This document shows positions 34,484-43,053 of a DNA stretch of 44,961 nt, piece by piece. Source of the stretch: Akkermansiaceae bacterium. GTDB taxonomy: Bacteria; Verrucomicrobiota; Verrucomicrobiia; Verrucomicrobiales; Akkermansiaceae. The notes below the pieces were generated by a model. It saw only the letters and a program-made list of their open reading frames with translations. It was not told the origin of the DNA and did no database searches. The stretch covers positions 1-44,961 of the forward strand of contig JALOTY010000025.1 of NCBI GenBank assembly GCA_025457665.1. The letters are read 5' to 3'. The translations under genes were made by a program, and so were the position numbers. How positions within the stretch are numbered: the first letter of the stretch is position 1; each line of letters opens with the position of its first letter.

Positions 34484-34906
34484 CTACGGCTTTCTCAAGG
34501 TCACCGCAGTCCCTGAAACACAAACCATGAGCATGGTTTGGCCGATGGACTCATATTTCACATCCATTCCAATGACCGCCTCGGCCCCCATGGACTTGGC
34601 TTCCTGCAACATCTCGCCAAGTGCGACATTGCGGCCTTCCCGCAGTTTCGATTCATAGACTCCGGATCGACCGCCCACAATATCCCGCACGCCTGCAAGG
34701 AGGTCCCGGAAAATGTTTGCTCCAAGAATTGCCTCCCCAAAAACCACCCCCTTCGATTCCAGCACATGCCGCCCGGGGATCTCCATGGTGGTGGAGCACA
34801 AGAGGTCCACGTCATTCGTCTCGAATCGCGCTTTCTTGCATTTCCAACAGGACCGATGAACGGCCTCATCGTTGATCTCGCCACAATGTTCGCACTTCCA
34901 GCTCAT
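34484..34906 (-). CDS. YbjQ (UPF0145)-like heavy-metal-binding-domain protein with N-terminal zinc ribbon
   Basis: The 140-residue protein has two parts. Residues 1-25 hold a CxxC...CxxC pattern (Cys5, Cys8, Cys20, Cys23) typical of a small zinc ribbon of the RanBP2 type. Residues about 35-140 are a YbjQ/UPF0145 domain: TTMEIPGRHVLESKGVVFGEA.LG, LREGRNVALGEMLQEAKSMGAEAVIGMDVKYE and a C-terminal VSGTAVTL. YbjQ-type domains form pentameric rings and are described as putative heavy-metal-binding, but the role is not settled. The gene stands alone in DNA a little richer in A and T than its surroundings. Confidence 0.8.
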   Translation of the reverse strand: MSWKCEHCGEINDEAVHRSCWKCKKARFETNDVDLLCSTTMEIPGRHVLESKGVVFGEAILGANIFRDLLAGVRDIVGGRSGVYESKLREGRNVALGEMLQEAKSMGAEAVIGMDVKYESIGQTMLMVCVSGTAVTLRKP

Positions 34907-35027
34907 GGATGATGAAGATCGGGAGGTGGAGTGAACGGGGCAAGCCCGAAGATGGCATCGCCGGGCCTAACCCATTTGTGGATGAGTTTTCGTCACGTCC
35001 CTAGAAGTCGGGTTTGGAAAGGTCAGG

Positions 35028-35585
35028 TCAGGATCCGGGCTTCACTTGGGCGATCTGGGTTTTCGTGACCTTCCCATCTGAAATTTCGTCGGTCTCCACG
35101 TGGTGGTAACTGCCCTCGCCAAATTCGTAGTAATGCTTGAAATAAATGGAACCGCTTCGTCCGAAGCTGACAATGGGATGCCATCCTTCCTTGAGTGGGA
35201 GTAACTTGAAATTGCTGGATTCCCCGATGCATTTCCAGTGTTCACCAAGTTTCGAAAAAAGGAGAAAGGAGGGTCCACTCGTGCCTCCGAGATAAGTATT
35301 CGCGAAATACTCGGGATTACCGTCGGAGTTGAGATCGACAATTCTAAAGTCAACTTCCTCGGGTACGCTGAGGTCCATTTCGCCATTGATTGGAGCTTTG
35401 TTTCCACCCCACCCGTATCGCTCCATGGCTGCCAAAAGTCCGGACGGAAACTCTTCCTTGGTGAGTCTTTTTTCCAGAATCGGAACATCGACGGCATCCG
35501 GCACTTTCAGCGCTTCGAGCGTGGCCTGGGATGGATCTGCCATGCAGGTGCCGGCGACGAGGAGAGAGAATGCGTAGCTTTTCAT
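35028..35585 (-). CDS. Secreted hypothetical protein with FG-GAP-like segment
   Basis: I do not recognise this 185-residue protein. It has a short signal-like N-terminus (residues about 1-17, ending AGTCMADPS) and a DLNSDGNPEYFANTYLGGTSGPSFLLF segment (about 82-110), which resembles an integrin-alpha FG-GAP/calcium-binding loop. Later repeats of aromatic residues (YFKHYYEFGEG) also suggest a beta structure. ATG 35585 gives the signal; an upstream in-frame start (35624) is the alternative. Codon use differs from neighbours: it contains a TTA outside the heptamer (35202-35204) and more A/T at third positions, possibly a sign of later acquisition. Confidence 0.65.
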   Translation of the reverse strand: MKSYAFSLLVAGTCMADPSQATLEALKVPDAVDVPILEKRLTKEEFPSGLLAAMERYGWGGNKAPINGEMDLSVPEEVDFRIVDLNSDGNPEYFANTYLGGTSGPSFLLFSKLGEHWKCIGESSNFKLLPLKEGWHPIVSFGRSGSIYFKHYYEFGEGSYHHVETDEISDGKVTKTQIAQVKPGS

Positions 35586-35816
35586 TGGTGGGTCGGGAAT
35601 CAATGTTTCGGCATGGTTCATCACCGACCGACATTAGGCCGAACTATGTCGATTTCCGGCCAAGGGTCAATCAACGACTGTGGCCGTGCGAGGTCGATGC
35701 CTCAATCTTCCAGCGATGGTCGGAGAGAAGCTGGCATTGCCCAGAAGGCCTCTCGAAAGGTTTTCGTTTTGAGGGCGGACTTTTGTTATCCTTCGATCAT
35801 TTCGTCACTCCCATTT

Positions 35817-38800
35817 TCACAAAAGATCCTGGGAATTGCCCATAGGTCCTCCCGGATTGGGCGAGGGGTTGGGTGGGGAGGCGAAGGGGCGGCGATACCA
35901 GGTCCAAGTGCGGCGGGTGAGGGCGATGGCATCCTCCATGATGAGATAGGCCGAAGGGATGAGATAGAGGGTGATGAAGGTGGCAAACAGGACGCCGAAA
36001 CCGAGAGAAACGGCCATGGGGATGAGCATTTGCGCCTGAAGGGATCGATCGAGCATCAGCGGAAGAAGACCGACGAAGGTGGTGAGGGAGGTGAGGAGGA
36101 TGGGGCGGAAACGTCGGCTTCCGGCATCGGTCACGGCTTCCATGGTGAGATCGCCGGCGCGTCGTCGCTGGTTGGCGAAATCAACCATGACCAGGGAGTC
36201 ATTCACCACGACCCCGGCAAGGGCGAGCATGCCGAAGACGGAAAGGTAGGAAGGAGTGAGATCGAGGATCAAGTGACCGACGAGGGCTCCGATGACGCCG
36301 AAGGGGACGGCGAGAAGGACGATGAAGGGCTGGAGGAGGTTTTTGAAGGGGATGGCAAGGAGGGCGTAGAGAGCGAGGAAGAGGGCGATGCCGGAAATCC
36401 AGATGCGGCGGTTGGTTTCCTGGTGTTCGCGGATGTAGCCGTCGTAGACCCAGGAAAGTTCGGGGTGACCGGAGAGGAGGAGGTTGATGCGACTTTCGAG
36501 ATCGCGGGAAATGCGAATGATATCGACCGTTTCATCCTCCGGTTCGGCCTCGATGGAAGTGACTTGGGCACCATCGATACGGCTGATGTCCGCTCGCGCA
36601 TTCTCAAGCGAGACGTTCGCGACGGAATGGAGGGGAGCATGGCCGCCATCGGGCGTGCGGATGCGGAAGTCTTCGAGGGTTTGAAGGGATTCGCGTTGTT
36701 CCTTGGGGAGGCGGACCATGACGCGGATGTCATCACGGCCGCGTTGGAGGCGTTGGGCCTGATCGCCGAAAAATGCGGAGCGGATCTGCCTGCCCAGTTC
36801 GGCCTGGGTGAGACCTAACAGCTTGCCTTCCGGTTTGAGGGAAACGTGAATTTCGGGGCGGAGGCGGCCGGCATCGTTCCAAGCGCTGGCGATGCCCTGA
36901 TAGGATTCGATTTCCTCGACGATTTTCTCGGCGATATCCGCCTTGGACTCCGAGTCCGGGCCGCGGAGTTGGATTTCGAGTTCCTGTTCCTCCTCGCCGC
37001 CCATGCCACCGCCGCGGTCACCGGAAATGAAGAAGGACTGGGCATCCGGCACCTCGCCGACAAGTTCGGTCCAGCGGGCGGCGATCTCGGTATTCTTCGG
37101 TCCGGGTTCGGAACGATCCCCGGGATCGGTGATGGAGATCATGACATAACCTTCGCGCGGATCCGACCAAGGGCGTCCGGGGTGGCCGCCGGCGGAGGTG
37201 AGGACATCGCCAATGAGCGATTGGCCGGTGCCGGGATCGATGAAATCCTTGCGAAGCTGATCGACCGCAGCGGCGATTTTCTGGACCCGCTGATCGGTGA
37301 TTTCCACCGGCGTATCACGCGGCATCTGGATGCGTGCGGTGATGCGGTTGCGATCGAGCGAGGGCATGTTGACGAAGCCGAGTCGTCCGCTGGCAGCGAG
37401 GCCGACGCAGGCCATGCCGAGGGCGATGAAGACCGCAGTCGTGGTGTAGCGGTGACGGGTGGCGACGATGAGGGAGGGTCGATAAACCTTCTGGATGAAG
37501 GATTCGAGGCCATCGGCAATCGACTTCTGAAAACGCGCGAAGGGTCCGAGGCGGGTGCGGTGGACGCGGATGTGCTTGAGGTGGGAGGGGAGGACGAGCT
37601 TGCTTTCGATAAGCGAGACGAGGAGGACGGCGGCCACGACCGGAGGGATCTGGCGGGTGAGATTGCCGTAAAAGCCATCGAAGGACAGAAGGGGCAGGAA
37701 CGCGACGACCGTGGTCAGTGCGCCGAAGGTCACGGGCACGGCGACTTCCTTGGCGCCATCGACCGCGGCATCGATGGCCGGGACGCCTTCACGGAGTTTG
37801 GTGTAAACATTTTCCGCGGTGACGATGGCGTCATCGACGACAAGCCCGACAACGATGATGAACCCGAAGGTGCTCATCGAATTCAGTGTGATGTCCATGC
37901 TGGGCATGAGCGCGAGGCCGCCGGCGAAGGAGATGGGGATGCCGAGGGTGACCCAGAAGGCGAGGCTGGGGCGGAGGAAGAGGCCGAGGACGAGGAGGAC
38001 AAGGATGCCGCCCTGGAGCATGGAGGAGAAGAGAGTGCCAAGGCGGCCGCGGAGTTCCACCGAGCTGTCGTCCCAGACGTGGAGTTCGATGCCTTCGGGG
38101 AAATTCTGGCGTTGTTCGGCGGCGTAGGCTTTGACCTTGTCGGCGATTTCGATGGCGCTTTCATCATTCAGGCGCAGCGCCTCGACGAGAAGGGCGGGAC
38201 GACCATTGAAGCGGAGGATTTTGCCGCCTTCCTCGTAGCCATCATTGATGGTGGCAACGTCCCTGAGGCGGACGGTGGCTCCTTCGGTATTGCTGATGAC
38301 GATGTTTTCGTAGTCCTCGCGTGAAAAGGCCTGGCCCTTCGAGCGGATGATCATGGCACCCTCGTCCGTTTGGATACGGCCGGCGGGGAGGTCGATGGAA
38401 CTGCGGCGGACGGCATCGGCGAGATCGGCGAAGCCGAGATTGAAATCGCGGAGGCGGGCGAGATTGGCCTCGATGGAGATTTCCTGACGGGACTCCCCTT
38501 GGACGGCGGCCTGGGAGATGCCGGGCATTTCGAGGATGTCATCGCGGACACGGCGGGCGGCCTTGGCGAGGTCCGGGTCCTCCATGTTGCCGGTGATGGC
38601 GATCTTGATGACATCGAACCATTTCGCGGTATCCGGGACGTACACCTGAGGGGGTTCGATTTCATCGGGGAAAGTGGCGATGGAATCGACGCGGAGCTGG
38701 ACCTCGTCCATGACTTCGCGGGGATCGGCTTGGTCTTTGAGGAGGATGCGGACTTCGCCGAAATCGGCGCGGGCCTTGGATTCGATGCTTTTCACCCCGG

Positions 38801-39020
38801 TGAGTCCTTCGAGGGCGAGTTCGATGGGGAGGATCACGGCGCGCTCGACATCCTCGGGGCTGCCGCCGCGGTAATCGACATTCACCCAGACTTCCTGGAA
38901 GCGCATGCCGGGCTGCACTTCGAGGGGGATTTTGTTCATCGCGGTCCAGATGCCGGCGAAGACGATGCCGAGCATGAGGAAATTGGCAGCGATGTCATTG
39001 CGGGCGAACCAACCGATCAT
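35817..39020 (-). CDS. RND-family (HAE1/AcrB-like) efflux transporter
   Basis: The 1067-residue inner-membrane pump begins IGWFARNDIAANFLMLGIVFAG and has two repeats of 6 membrane segments with two large periplasmic loops, as in AcrB-type multidrug pumps. The proton-relay pair is intact in GLVVDDAIVTAENVYTKL (near residue 395). The later FGVIGALVGHLILDLT and GMLALAGVVVNDSLVMVDF segments match the second repeat. It drives drug or metabolite export with the proton gradient. No adaptor or TolC gene is adjacent; the MacA/TolC set at 30816-33564 is the nearest. An in-frame CTG-TTA-GGT heptamer is at 36815-36821. It starts 58 bases after algH. Confidence 0.93.
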   Translation of the reverse strand: MIGWFARNDIAANFLMLGIVFAGIWTAMNKIPLEVQPGMRFQEVWVNVDYRGGSPEDVERAVILPIELALEGLTGVKSIESKARADFGEVRILLKDQADPREVMDEVQLRVDSIATFPDEIEPPQVYVPDTAKWFDVIKIAITGNMEDPDLAKAARRVRDDILEMPGISQAAVQGESRQEISIEANLARLRDFNLGFADLADAVRRSSIDLPAGRIQTDEGAMIIRSKGQAFSREDYENIVISNTEGATVRLRDVATINDGYEEGGKILRFNGRPALLVEALRLNDESAIEIADKVKAYAAEQRQNFPEGIELHVWDDSSVELRGRLGTLFSSMLQGGILVLLVLGLFLRPSLAFWVTLGIPISFAGGLALMPSMDITLNSMSTFGFIIVVGLVVDDAIVTAENVYTKLREGVPAIDAAVDGAKEVAVPVTFGALTTVVAFLPLLSFDGFYGNLTRQIPPVVAAVLLVSLIESKLVLPSHLKHIRVHRTRLGPFARFQKSIADGLESFIQKVYRPSLIVATRHRYTTTAVFIALGMACVGLAASGRLGFVNMPSLDRNRITARIQMPRDTPVEITDQRVQKIAAAVDQLRKDFIDPGTGQSLIGDVLTSAGGHPGRPWSDPREGYVMISITDPGDRSEPGPKNTEIAARWTELVGEVPDAQSFFISGDRGGGMGGEEEQELEIQLRGPDSESKADIAEKIVEEIESYQGIASAWNDAGRLRPEIHVSLKPEGKLLGLTQAELGRQIRSAFFGDQAQRLQRGRDDIRVMVRLPKEQRESLQTLEDFRIRTPDGGHAPLHSVANVSLENARADISRIDGAQVTSIEAEPEDETVDIIRISRDLESRINLLLSGHPELSWVYDGYIREHQETNRRIWISGIALFLALYALLAIPFKNLLQPFIVLLAVPFGVIGALVGHLILDLTPSYLSVFGMLALAGVVVNDSLVMVDFANQRRRAGDLTMEAVTDAGSRRFRPILLTSLTTFVGLLPLMLDRSLQAQMLIPMAVSLGFGVLFATFITLYLIPSAYLIMEDAIALTRRTWTWYRRPFASPPNPSPNPGGPMGNSQDLL

Positions 39021-39078
39021 GTGTCCTTGCGATAGGCCGGGGTGGGTGATTCGTCCAGCGATGGATGACGCCGAGCGG

Positions 39079-39630
39079 TCAATTCAGCCCGGCATCGCGG
39101 GGAGCATCGGCCATGAGGCGGTGAAACGGGGAGACTGAGGACATCAGTCGATGCCAGAGATCGCGATCGTGGCTGAGGCCGGGGAGTTCTTTTCCCGGGG
39201 CGAGGGTGATCCATGACTGGCCCTCGAGTTCTCCTTCGAGCTGACCGGCGGTCCAGCCGGAGTAGCCGATGTAGGCGCGAACGACCGTGCCCGGTGTGTG
39301 GGCGTGTTCGATGGCATCGGCCGCACTGATGCGGAGGCGGAAATCGAAGTGCCCGGACTTTCCCCGGCGGAAGGTGGCGAAAGTGAGCTGGTCGCGGGCG
39401 ACGGGGCCGCCGACGTGGACGGGGATGCGGGCAAGAGGTTCGAAGTCCGGCTGGGGGAGAAACTGGGCGACCTCGCGGCCGGTGGGGTGATTGAGGATGA
39501 CGCCGAGCGCGCCGTCATCGCTGGAATGATGGGCGAGGTAGATGACCGAGTGGTCGAAAATCCCATCGCGCAGCGTGGGGCTGGCGAGGAGGAGCTTGCC
39601 GGAAAGGTCGATGGGGAGTTCCGGAGTCAT
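39079..39630 (-). CDS. YqgE/AlgH family protein
   Basis: The 183-residue protein matches YqgE/AlgH: LSGKLLLASPTLRDGIFDHSVIYLAHHSSDDGALGVILNHPTGR at residues 9-52, then VHVGGPV, and the C-terminal YIGYSGWTAGQLEGELEGQSWI. A biochemical role is not established; AlgH was linked to alginate regulation in Pseudomonas. It precedes the RND pump with a 58-base gap and diverges from the MATE gene. A 130-base spacer (39631-39760) holds a TTGACG hexamer at about 39669 without a matching -10. Confidence 0.92.
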   Translation of the reverse strand: MTPELPIDLSGKLLLASPTLRDGIFDHSVIYLAHHSSDDGALGVILNHPTGREVAQFLPQPDFEPLARIPVHVGGPVARDQLTFATFRRGKSGHFDFRLRISAADAIEHAHTPGTVVRAYIGYSGWTAGQLEGELEGQSWITLAPGKELPGLSHDRDLWHRLMSSVSPFHRLMADAPRDAGLN

Positions 39631-39760
39631 AGGTGAGGGATAGCGACATGATAGCGCCGCGAGTGGATTTGACGAATGGAAATCCTGCCGCTTTTTCCTC
39701 GATTTTCCGGCGGATAGGGATGGTCAGTCGGGAATTAGGGGGATAGGTCCGGCGCTGCCG

Positions 39761-41185
39761 ATGTCGAAACCGGGACGCAGTGTGGAGGCCAGCCAGCGGG
39801 CGAGTTCCGAGAGGATGTTGCTGGGAGGGCGTCTGGAGGGGAAATCCTTGCCGCGGCAGGTGGCGATCCTGGCGGTGTGGCCCTTGCTGGAGCAGGTGCT
39901 CACCTTCTGCGTGGGGACGACCGATCTGGTCATTTCCGGTCGGATGGCCTCGGGGGATGAGCGCACGGCGGTGCTCGATGCCATGGGCCTGGGCGGCTAC
40001 GTCGCGTGGTTTTTCAATATCCTGCAAGTGGCGGTGGCCACCGGGGTGATGGCGCTGGTCTCACGGGCGACGGGGGCGCGGGACCGGGGATTGGGGGAAA
40101 AAGCCCTGGGGCAAGGCGTGTGGCTGGGGGCGGCGGCGGGCTGTCTTTCGCTCGGAGCCTTGCAGGCGGGGATCCCGATGCTGATCCGCTGGATCGGCCT
40201 GAGCCCGGAAGCGGCGGTGCAGGCGGAGGTCTATCTGCGGACCTTTGCGTGGTCCGGGCCATTCAGCGGGGTGATGTTTGCGATCAATGCGGCACTGCGC
40301 GGATCGGGCGATACGAGGACGCCTTTCATCGGGATGGTCGTGGTGAACCTGGTGAACATCGGGATGTCGTGGTTTTTCGTGTTCGGGCCGGAGCCTTGGG
40401 GCGGACGGGGGATTGAAGGGATCGCGATGGGGACGGTGGCCGGCTGGATCGCGGGTCTGGCGGTGGTGGCGGGCTTGGTCGGCCGCACCGGGGACACCCT
40501 GCGCTGGGCTTGGCGGGGGTTGAAGCCGCAGTGGGAAACCATGCAAAGGGTCCTGCGGGTGGGAGCGCCGCAGTCGATCGAAATCGCCGGCATGTGGGGC
40601 ATCCACGCTTACGGCATCCGGGTGATTTCCCGACTGCCCGAGGAAGGGGCTCTGGGGGCGCACATCCTGGCGATCCGGGTGGAATCGATGTCTTTTCTCC
40701 CCGGCTTCGCGGTGGCAACGGCGGCAGCGGCCCTGGTGGGGCAGTATCTGGGGGCGGGGTCCCGGGATATGGCGGTCAAATCCGTGCGGCTGTGCTGGAA
40801 ACTGGGTGCGGCCATCATGGGTGGCATGGGTCTGATGTTCGTTCTTTTCGGACGGAGGATCATCGAAGCCATCGCCCCGGACAGTGCGATGCATGTCGAG
40901 ATGGCGGCACCGCTGCTGGTGGTGTGTGCGTTGGCACAGCCCTTTTTCGCGACCTGCATCGTGCTCAAGACGACGATGCGCGGGGCGGGGGCCACGGCGA
41001 TGGTGATCCGCTACTCGTTTCTGAGCATGATTTTCTATCGGGTGGGGATGCTGGCGCTGTTTTCCCACCTTGGGCGTATCGATCTGGTGACCGTGTGGAT
41101 CATCCTTTCGCTCGACCTTTTCACCCAGGCTTTGATCTTCGCGAGGCTTCATTTCCGGGGGAAATGGCTGGACGCGAAGGTTTGA
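39761..41185 (+). CDS. MATE-family efflux transporter
   Basis: The 474-residue protein has 12 predicted membrane segments in two related halves, with MATE features: PLLEQVLTFCVGTTDLVISGRM at the start of the first half, NAALRGSGDTRTPFIGMVVVNLVNIGMSW, and RVLRVGAPQSIEIAGMWGIHA opening the second. NorM-like transporters export cationic compounds with Na+ or H+. The start is uncertain: 39761 has no good ribosome site, and ATG 39815 (MLLGGRLEG) follows GAGAGG too closely. Because the 18 extra residues are not membrane-related, the shorter start is possible. Obg follows 25 bases later. Confidence 0.9.
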   Translation: MSKPGRSVEASQRASSERMLLGGRLEGKSLPRQVAILAVWPLLEQVLTFCVGTTDLVISGRMASGDERTAVLDAMGLGGYVAWFFNILQVAVATGVMALVSRATGARDRGLGEKALGQGVWLGAAAGCLSLGALQAGIPMLIRWIGLSPEAAVQAEVYLRTFAWSGPFSGVMFAINAALRGSGDTRTPFIGMVVVNLVNIGMSWFFVFGPEPWGGRGIEGIAMGTVAGWIAGLAVVAGLVGRTGDTLRWAWRGLKPQWETMQRVLRVGAPQSIEIAGMWGIHAYGIRVISRLPEEGALGAHILAIRVESMSFLPGFAVATAAAALVGQYLGAGSRDMAVKSVRLCWKLGAAIMGGMGLMFVLFGRRIIEAIAPDSAMHVEMAAPLLVVCALAQPFFATCIVLKTTMRGAGATAMVIRYSFLSMIFYRVGMLALFSHLGRIDLVTVWIILSLDLFTQALIFARLHFRGKWLDAKV

Positions 41186-41210
41186 ACCGACTTATGGGGG
41201 CGGCCGAATC

Positions 41211-42257
41211 ATGTTTATCGATCACATCCGGATCTATGCGAAGGCGGGCGATGGGGGCAACGGTCACGTTTCCTTCCGGCGCGAGAAATTCGTCCCGCGT
41301 GGCGGTCCGGATGGCGGTGACGGGGGCAATGGCGGGCACGTGAAGCTGATCGTGGACCCCTCCACCGACAACCTGCGTGCCTACCACTATGATCCCAAGC
41401 TGCTGGCGGAAAACGGCCAGAAGGGTGGGAAAAACCAGTGCACGGGAAAGAGTGGCAAGATGAAGATCGGCAAGGTGCCGCCGGGCACGGTGGTGTATCG
41501 AGCGAATGCCACGACCGTACAGGAAGCCGTGTCGCTGGAGCGCGGCGAGGAGGGGATCGACCTCGAACCCATCGCCGACCTCACGGAAAATGGCCAGGAG
41601 TTCATTCTTTGCCATGGCGGGTTGGGCGGGAAGGGGAACATGAATTTCAAGACATCGACGAACCAGGCACCGGTGGAATTCACGCCGGGCACGGAGGGGG
41701 AGGGCGGTGTGTTTTATCTCGAACTGCGACGGATCGCCGATGCCGGGTTGGTGGGATTCCCAAATGCCGGGAAATCCACGCTCATCGGCAAGCTCTCCCA
41801 CGCACAACCCAAGGTGGCGAGCTATCCCTTCACCACGCTGCAACCGGTGGTGGGGGTCGTCGAGTTTGCCGATTTCCGGCGCTGCACGGTGGCGGACATC
41901 CCGGGGCTGATCGAGGGTGCGCATGAGAACCGCGGCCTGGGCCATGAGTTCCTGCGGCACATCACGCGGTGCCGGATGCTGTTGTTTGTGGTGGATATGG
42001 CCGGTAGCGAAGGGCGTGACCCAATCTCCGATCTGGAGATTCTGCGCAAGGAGGTGCGGGAGTATGATTCCGAACTGGCGCAGTTCCCATGGATCATCGT
42101 GGCCAACAAGATGGACTTGGAAGGGGCGGCGGAGAACCTGGAAATGTTCCGTTCACGCTTCCCGAAACAGCGCATCATCCCGATCTCGGCGGACGAGGGC
42201 ACGGGACTGGATGAACTGAAGGATTTCCTGAACGAGGAAGTGGGCTATCGGCCCTAA
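41211..42257 (+). CDS. obgE: Obg-family GTPase (CgtA)
   Basis: The 348-residue ribosome-associated GTPase has the Obg domain rich in glycine (MFIDHIRIYAKAGDGGNG, GGPDGGDGGNGG and FILCHGGLGGKGN, residues 1-155), then G1 GFPNAGKST (182-190), switch/G3 DIPGLIEGAHENRGLGHEFLRHI and G4 NKMD. It helps late 50S assembly and responds to GTP and (p)ppGpp. The C-terminal OCT domain of Bacillus-type Obg is missing, as in many Gram-negative relatives. The stop is CCC TAA CAG, which contains a heptamer. The next ATG is 6 bases later, indicating coupled translation. Confidence 0.96.
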   Translation: MFIDHIRIYAKAGDGGNGHVSFRREKFVPRGGPDGGDGGNGGHVKLIVDPSTDNLRAYHYDPKLLAENGQKGGKNQCTGKSGKMKIGKVPPGTVVYRANATTVQEAVSLERGEEGIDLEPIADLTENGQEFILCHGGLGGKGNMNFKTSTNQAPVEFTPGTEGEGGVFYLELRRIADAGLVGFPNAGKSTLIGKLSHAQPKVASYPFTTLQPVVGVVEFADFRRCTVADIPGLIEGAHENRGLGHEFLRHITRCRMLLFVVDMAGSEGRDPISDLEILRKEVREYDSELAQFPWIIVANKMDLEGAAENLEMFRSRFPKQRIIPISADEGTGLDELKDFLNEEVGYRP

Positions 42258-42262
42258 CAGAA

Positions 42263-42964
42263 ATGAAGGGTCGGCATCGGGTGTTTGTTTACGGAACCCT
42301 GAGACCGGGGGGATCGAATCATCACCGCATGGCCGGGGCAACCTGGCTGGGGGAGGCGCGGGTGCGCGGGCGGCTCTATGCGCTGACCTGGTATCCGGCC
42401 CTGAAGCTGGATGAGGGTGCCGACTGGGTGGTGGGGGATGTTTTCGAAATGGAGGATGACATCCTGATCGGACTGGATGCTTTCGAGGGCGACGAGTATG
42501 AGCGGGTCCGAGTGGAGCCGGAGATGATCGATGCCCGGATGGAGTGGGACGATTCCCATTCTTGGGCCTGGGTCTGGCAGTGGCGGGGAAGTGTGGAGGG
42601 GCTTCAGCCGATCCCTACGGGAGACTGGCTCGGATATCTCCAACCGCCGGGCAAGCCATGGTGGACGACCCTGGGATGTTTGGGCTTGCTGGCTTTTCCT
42701 ATCGGCGGAGCGATGTTATTGGGTTTTCTGAACCGATGGTTTGCCGTGAGTGAAACGGTCTCTGAATGGTCCATGGTGGCATTCCTGATTGGCGCGGGTG
42801 CCTTGGGTCTTTTCTCGTTGACCATGTCCCATCGCGCCAGGGAATCGCCCAACTCGAGGCTGATCTCTGTTCTTCATGGACTCATGAGCGTGGGCGTCGC
42901 CGGCTATTTCTTGATCGGCGTCTTCAGTATCCTTGGTGCGGTGCTTTCGCTCCTCTTTGATTGA
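42263..42964 (+). CDS. Gamma-glutamylcyclotransferase-like domain fused to three membrane helices
   Basis: The 233-residue protein has an AIG2/GGCT-like N-terminal domain (about residues 5-112): VYGTLRPGGSNH at 9-20, and LDAFEGDEYERV at 71-82, with Glu75 as the probable catalytic acid. It is followed by three hydrophobic segments (about 135-157, 170-188 and 203-230). Members without the tail act on gamma-glutamyl-amino-acid amides or related substrates. The membrane tail is not usual for the family. It starts five bases after the obg stop, so it is in the same transcript. A TTA codon outside the heptamer is at 42716-42718. Confidence 0.75.
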   Translation: MKGRHRVFVYGTLRPGGSNHHRMAGATWLGEARVRGRLYALTWYPALKLDEGADWVVGDVFEMEDDILIGLDAFEGDEYERVRVEPEMIDARMEWDDSHSWAWVWQWRGSVEGLQPIPTGDWLGYLQPPGKPWWTTLGCLGLLAFPIGGAMLLGFLNRWFAVSETVSEWSMVAFLIGAGALGLFSLTMSHRARESPNSRLISVLHGLMSVGVAGYFLIGVFSILGAVLSLLFD

Positions 42965-42993
42965 CGTTCAGGGATCGACTTTGAGCCCAAAGA

Positions 42994-43022
42994 AAAACGG
43001 CCGCTCCGAGTGGGAGCGGTCG
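42994..43022 (-). terminator. Rho-independent terminator of gnd
   Basis: On the minus strand CGACCGCTCCC (43022-43012) pairs with GGAGCGGCCG (43007-42998), followed by TTTTT. It ends the gnd transcript 32 bases after its stop. The CTAACAG word lies between stop and hairpin (43040-43046 on the other strand). In the plus direction the same hairpin lacks a T tract. Confidence 0.85.
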
Positions 43023-43053
43023 TGGAAATTTCGAGGGACCTGTTAGACCGGGA

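Noticed and set aside
36846..38324. Long open frame (492 codons) opposite the RND gene
   Set aside because: Composition is the same acidic antisense pattern, and the RND protein on the minus strand is unmistakable.
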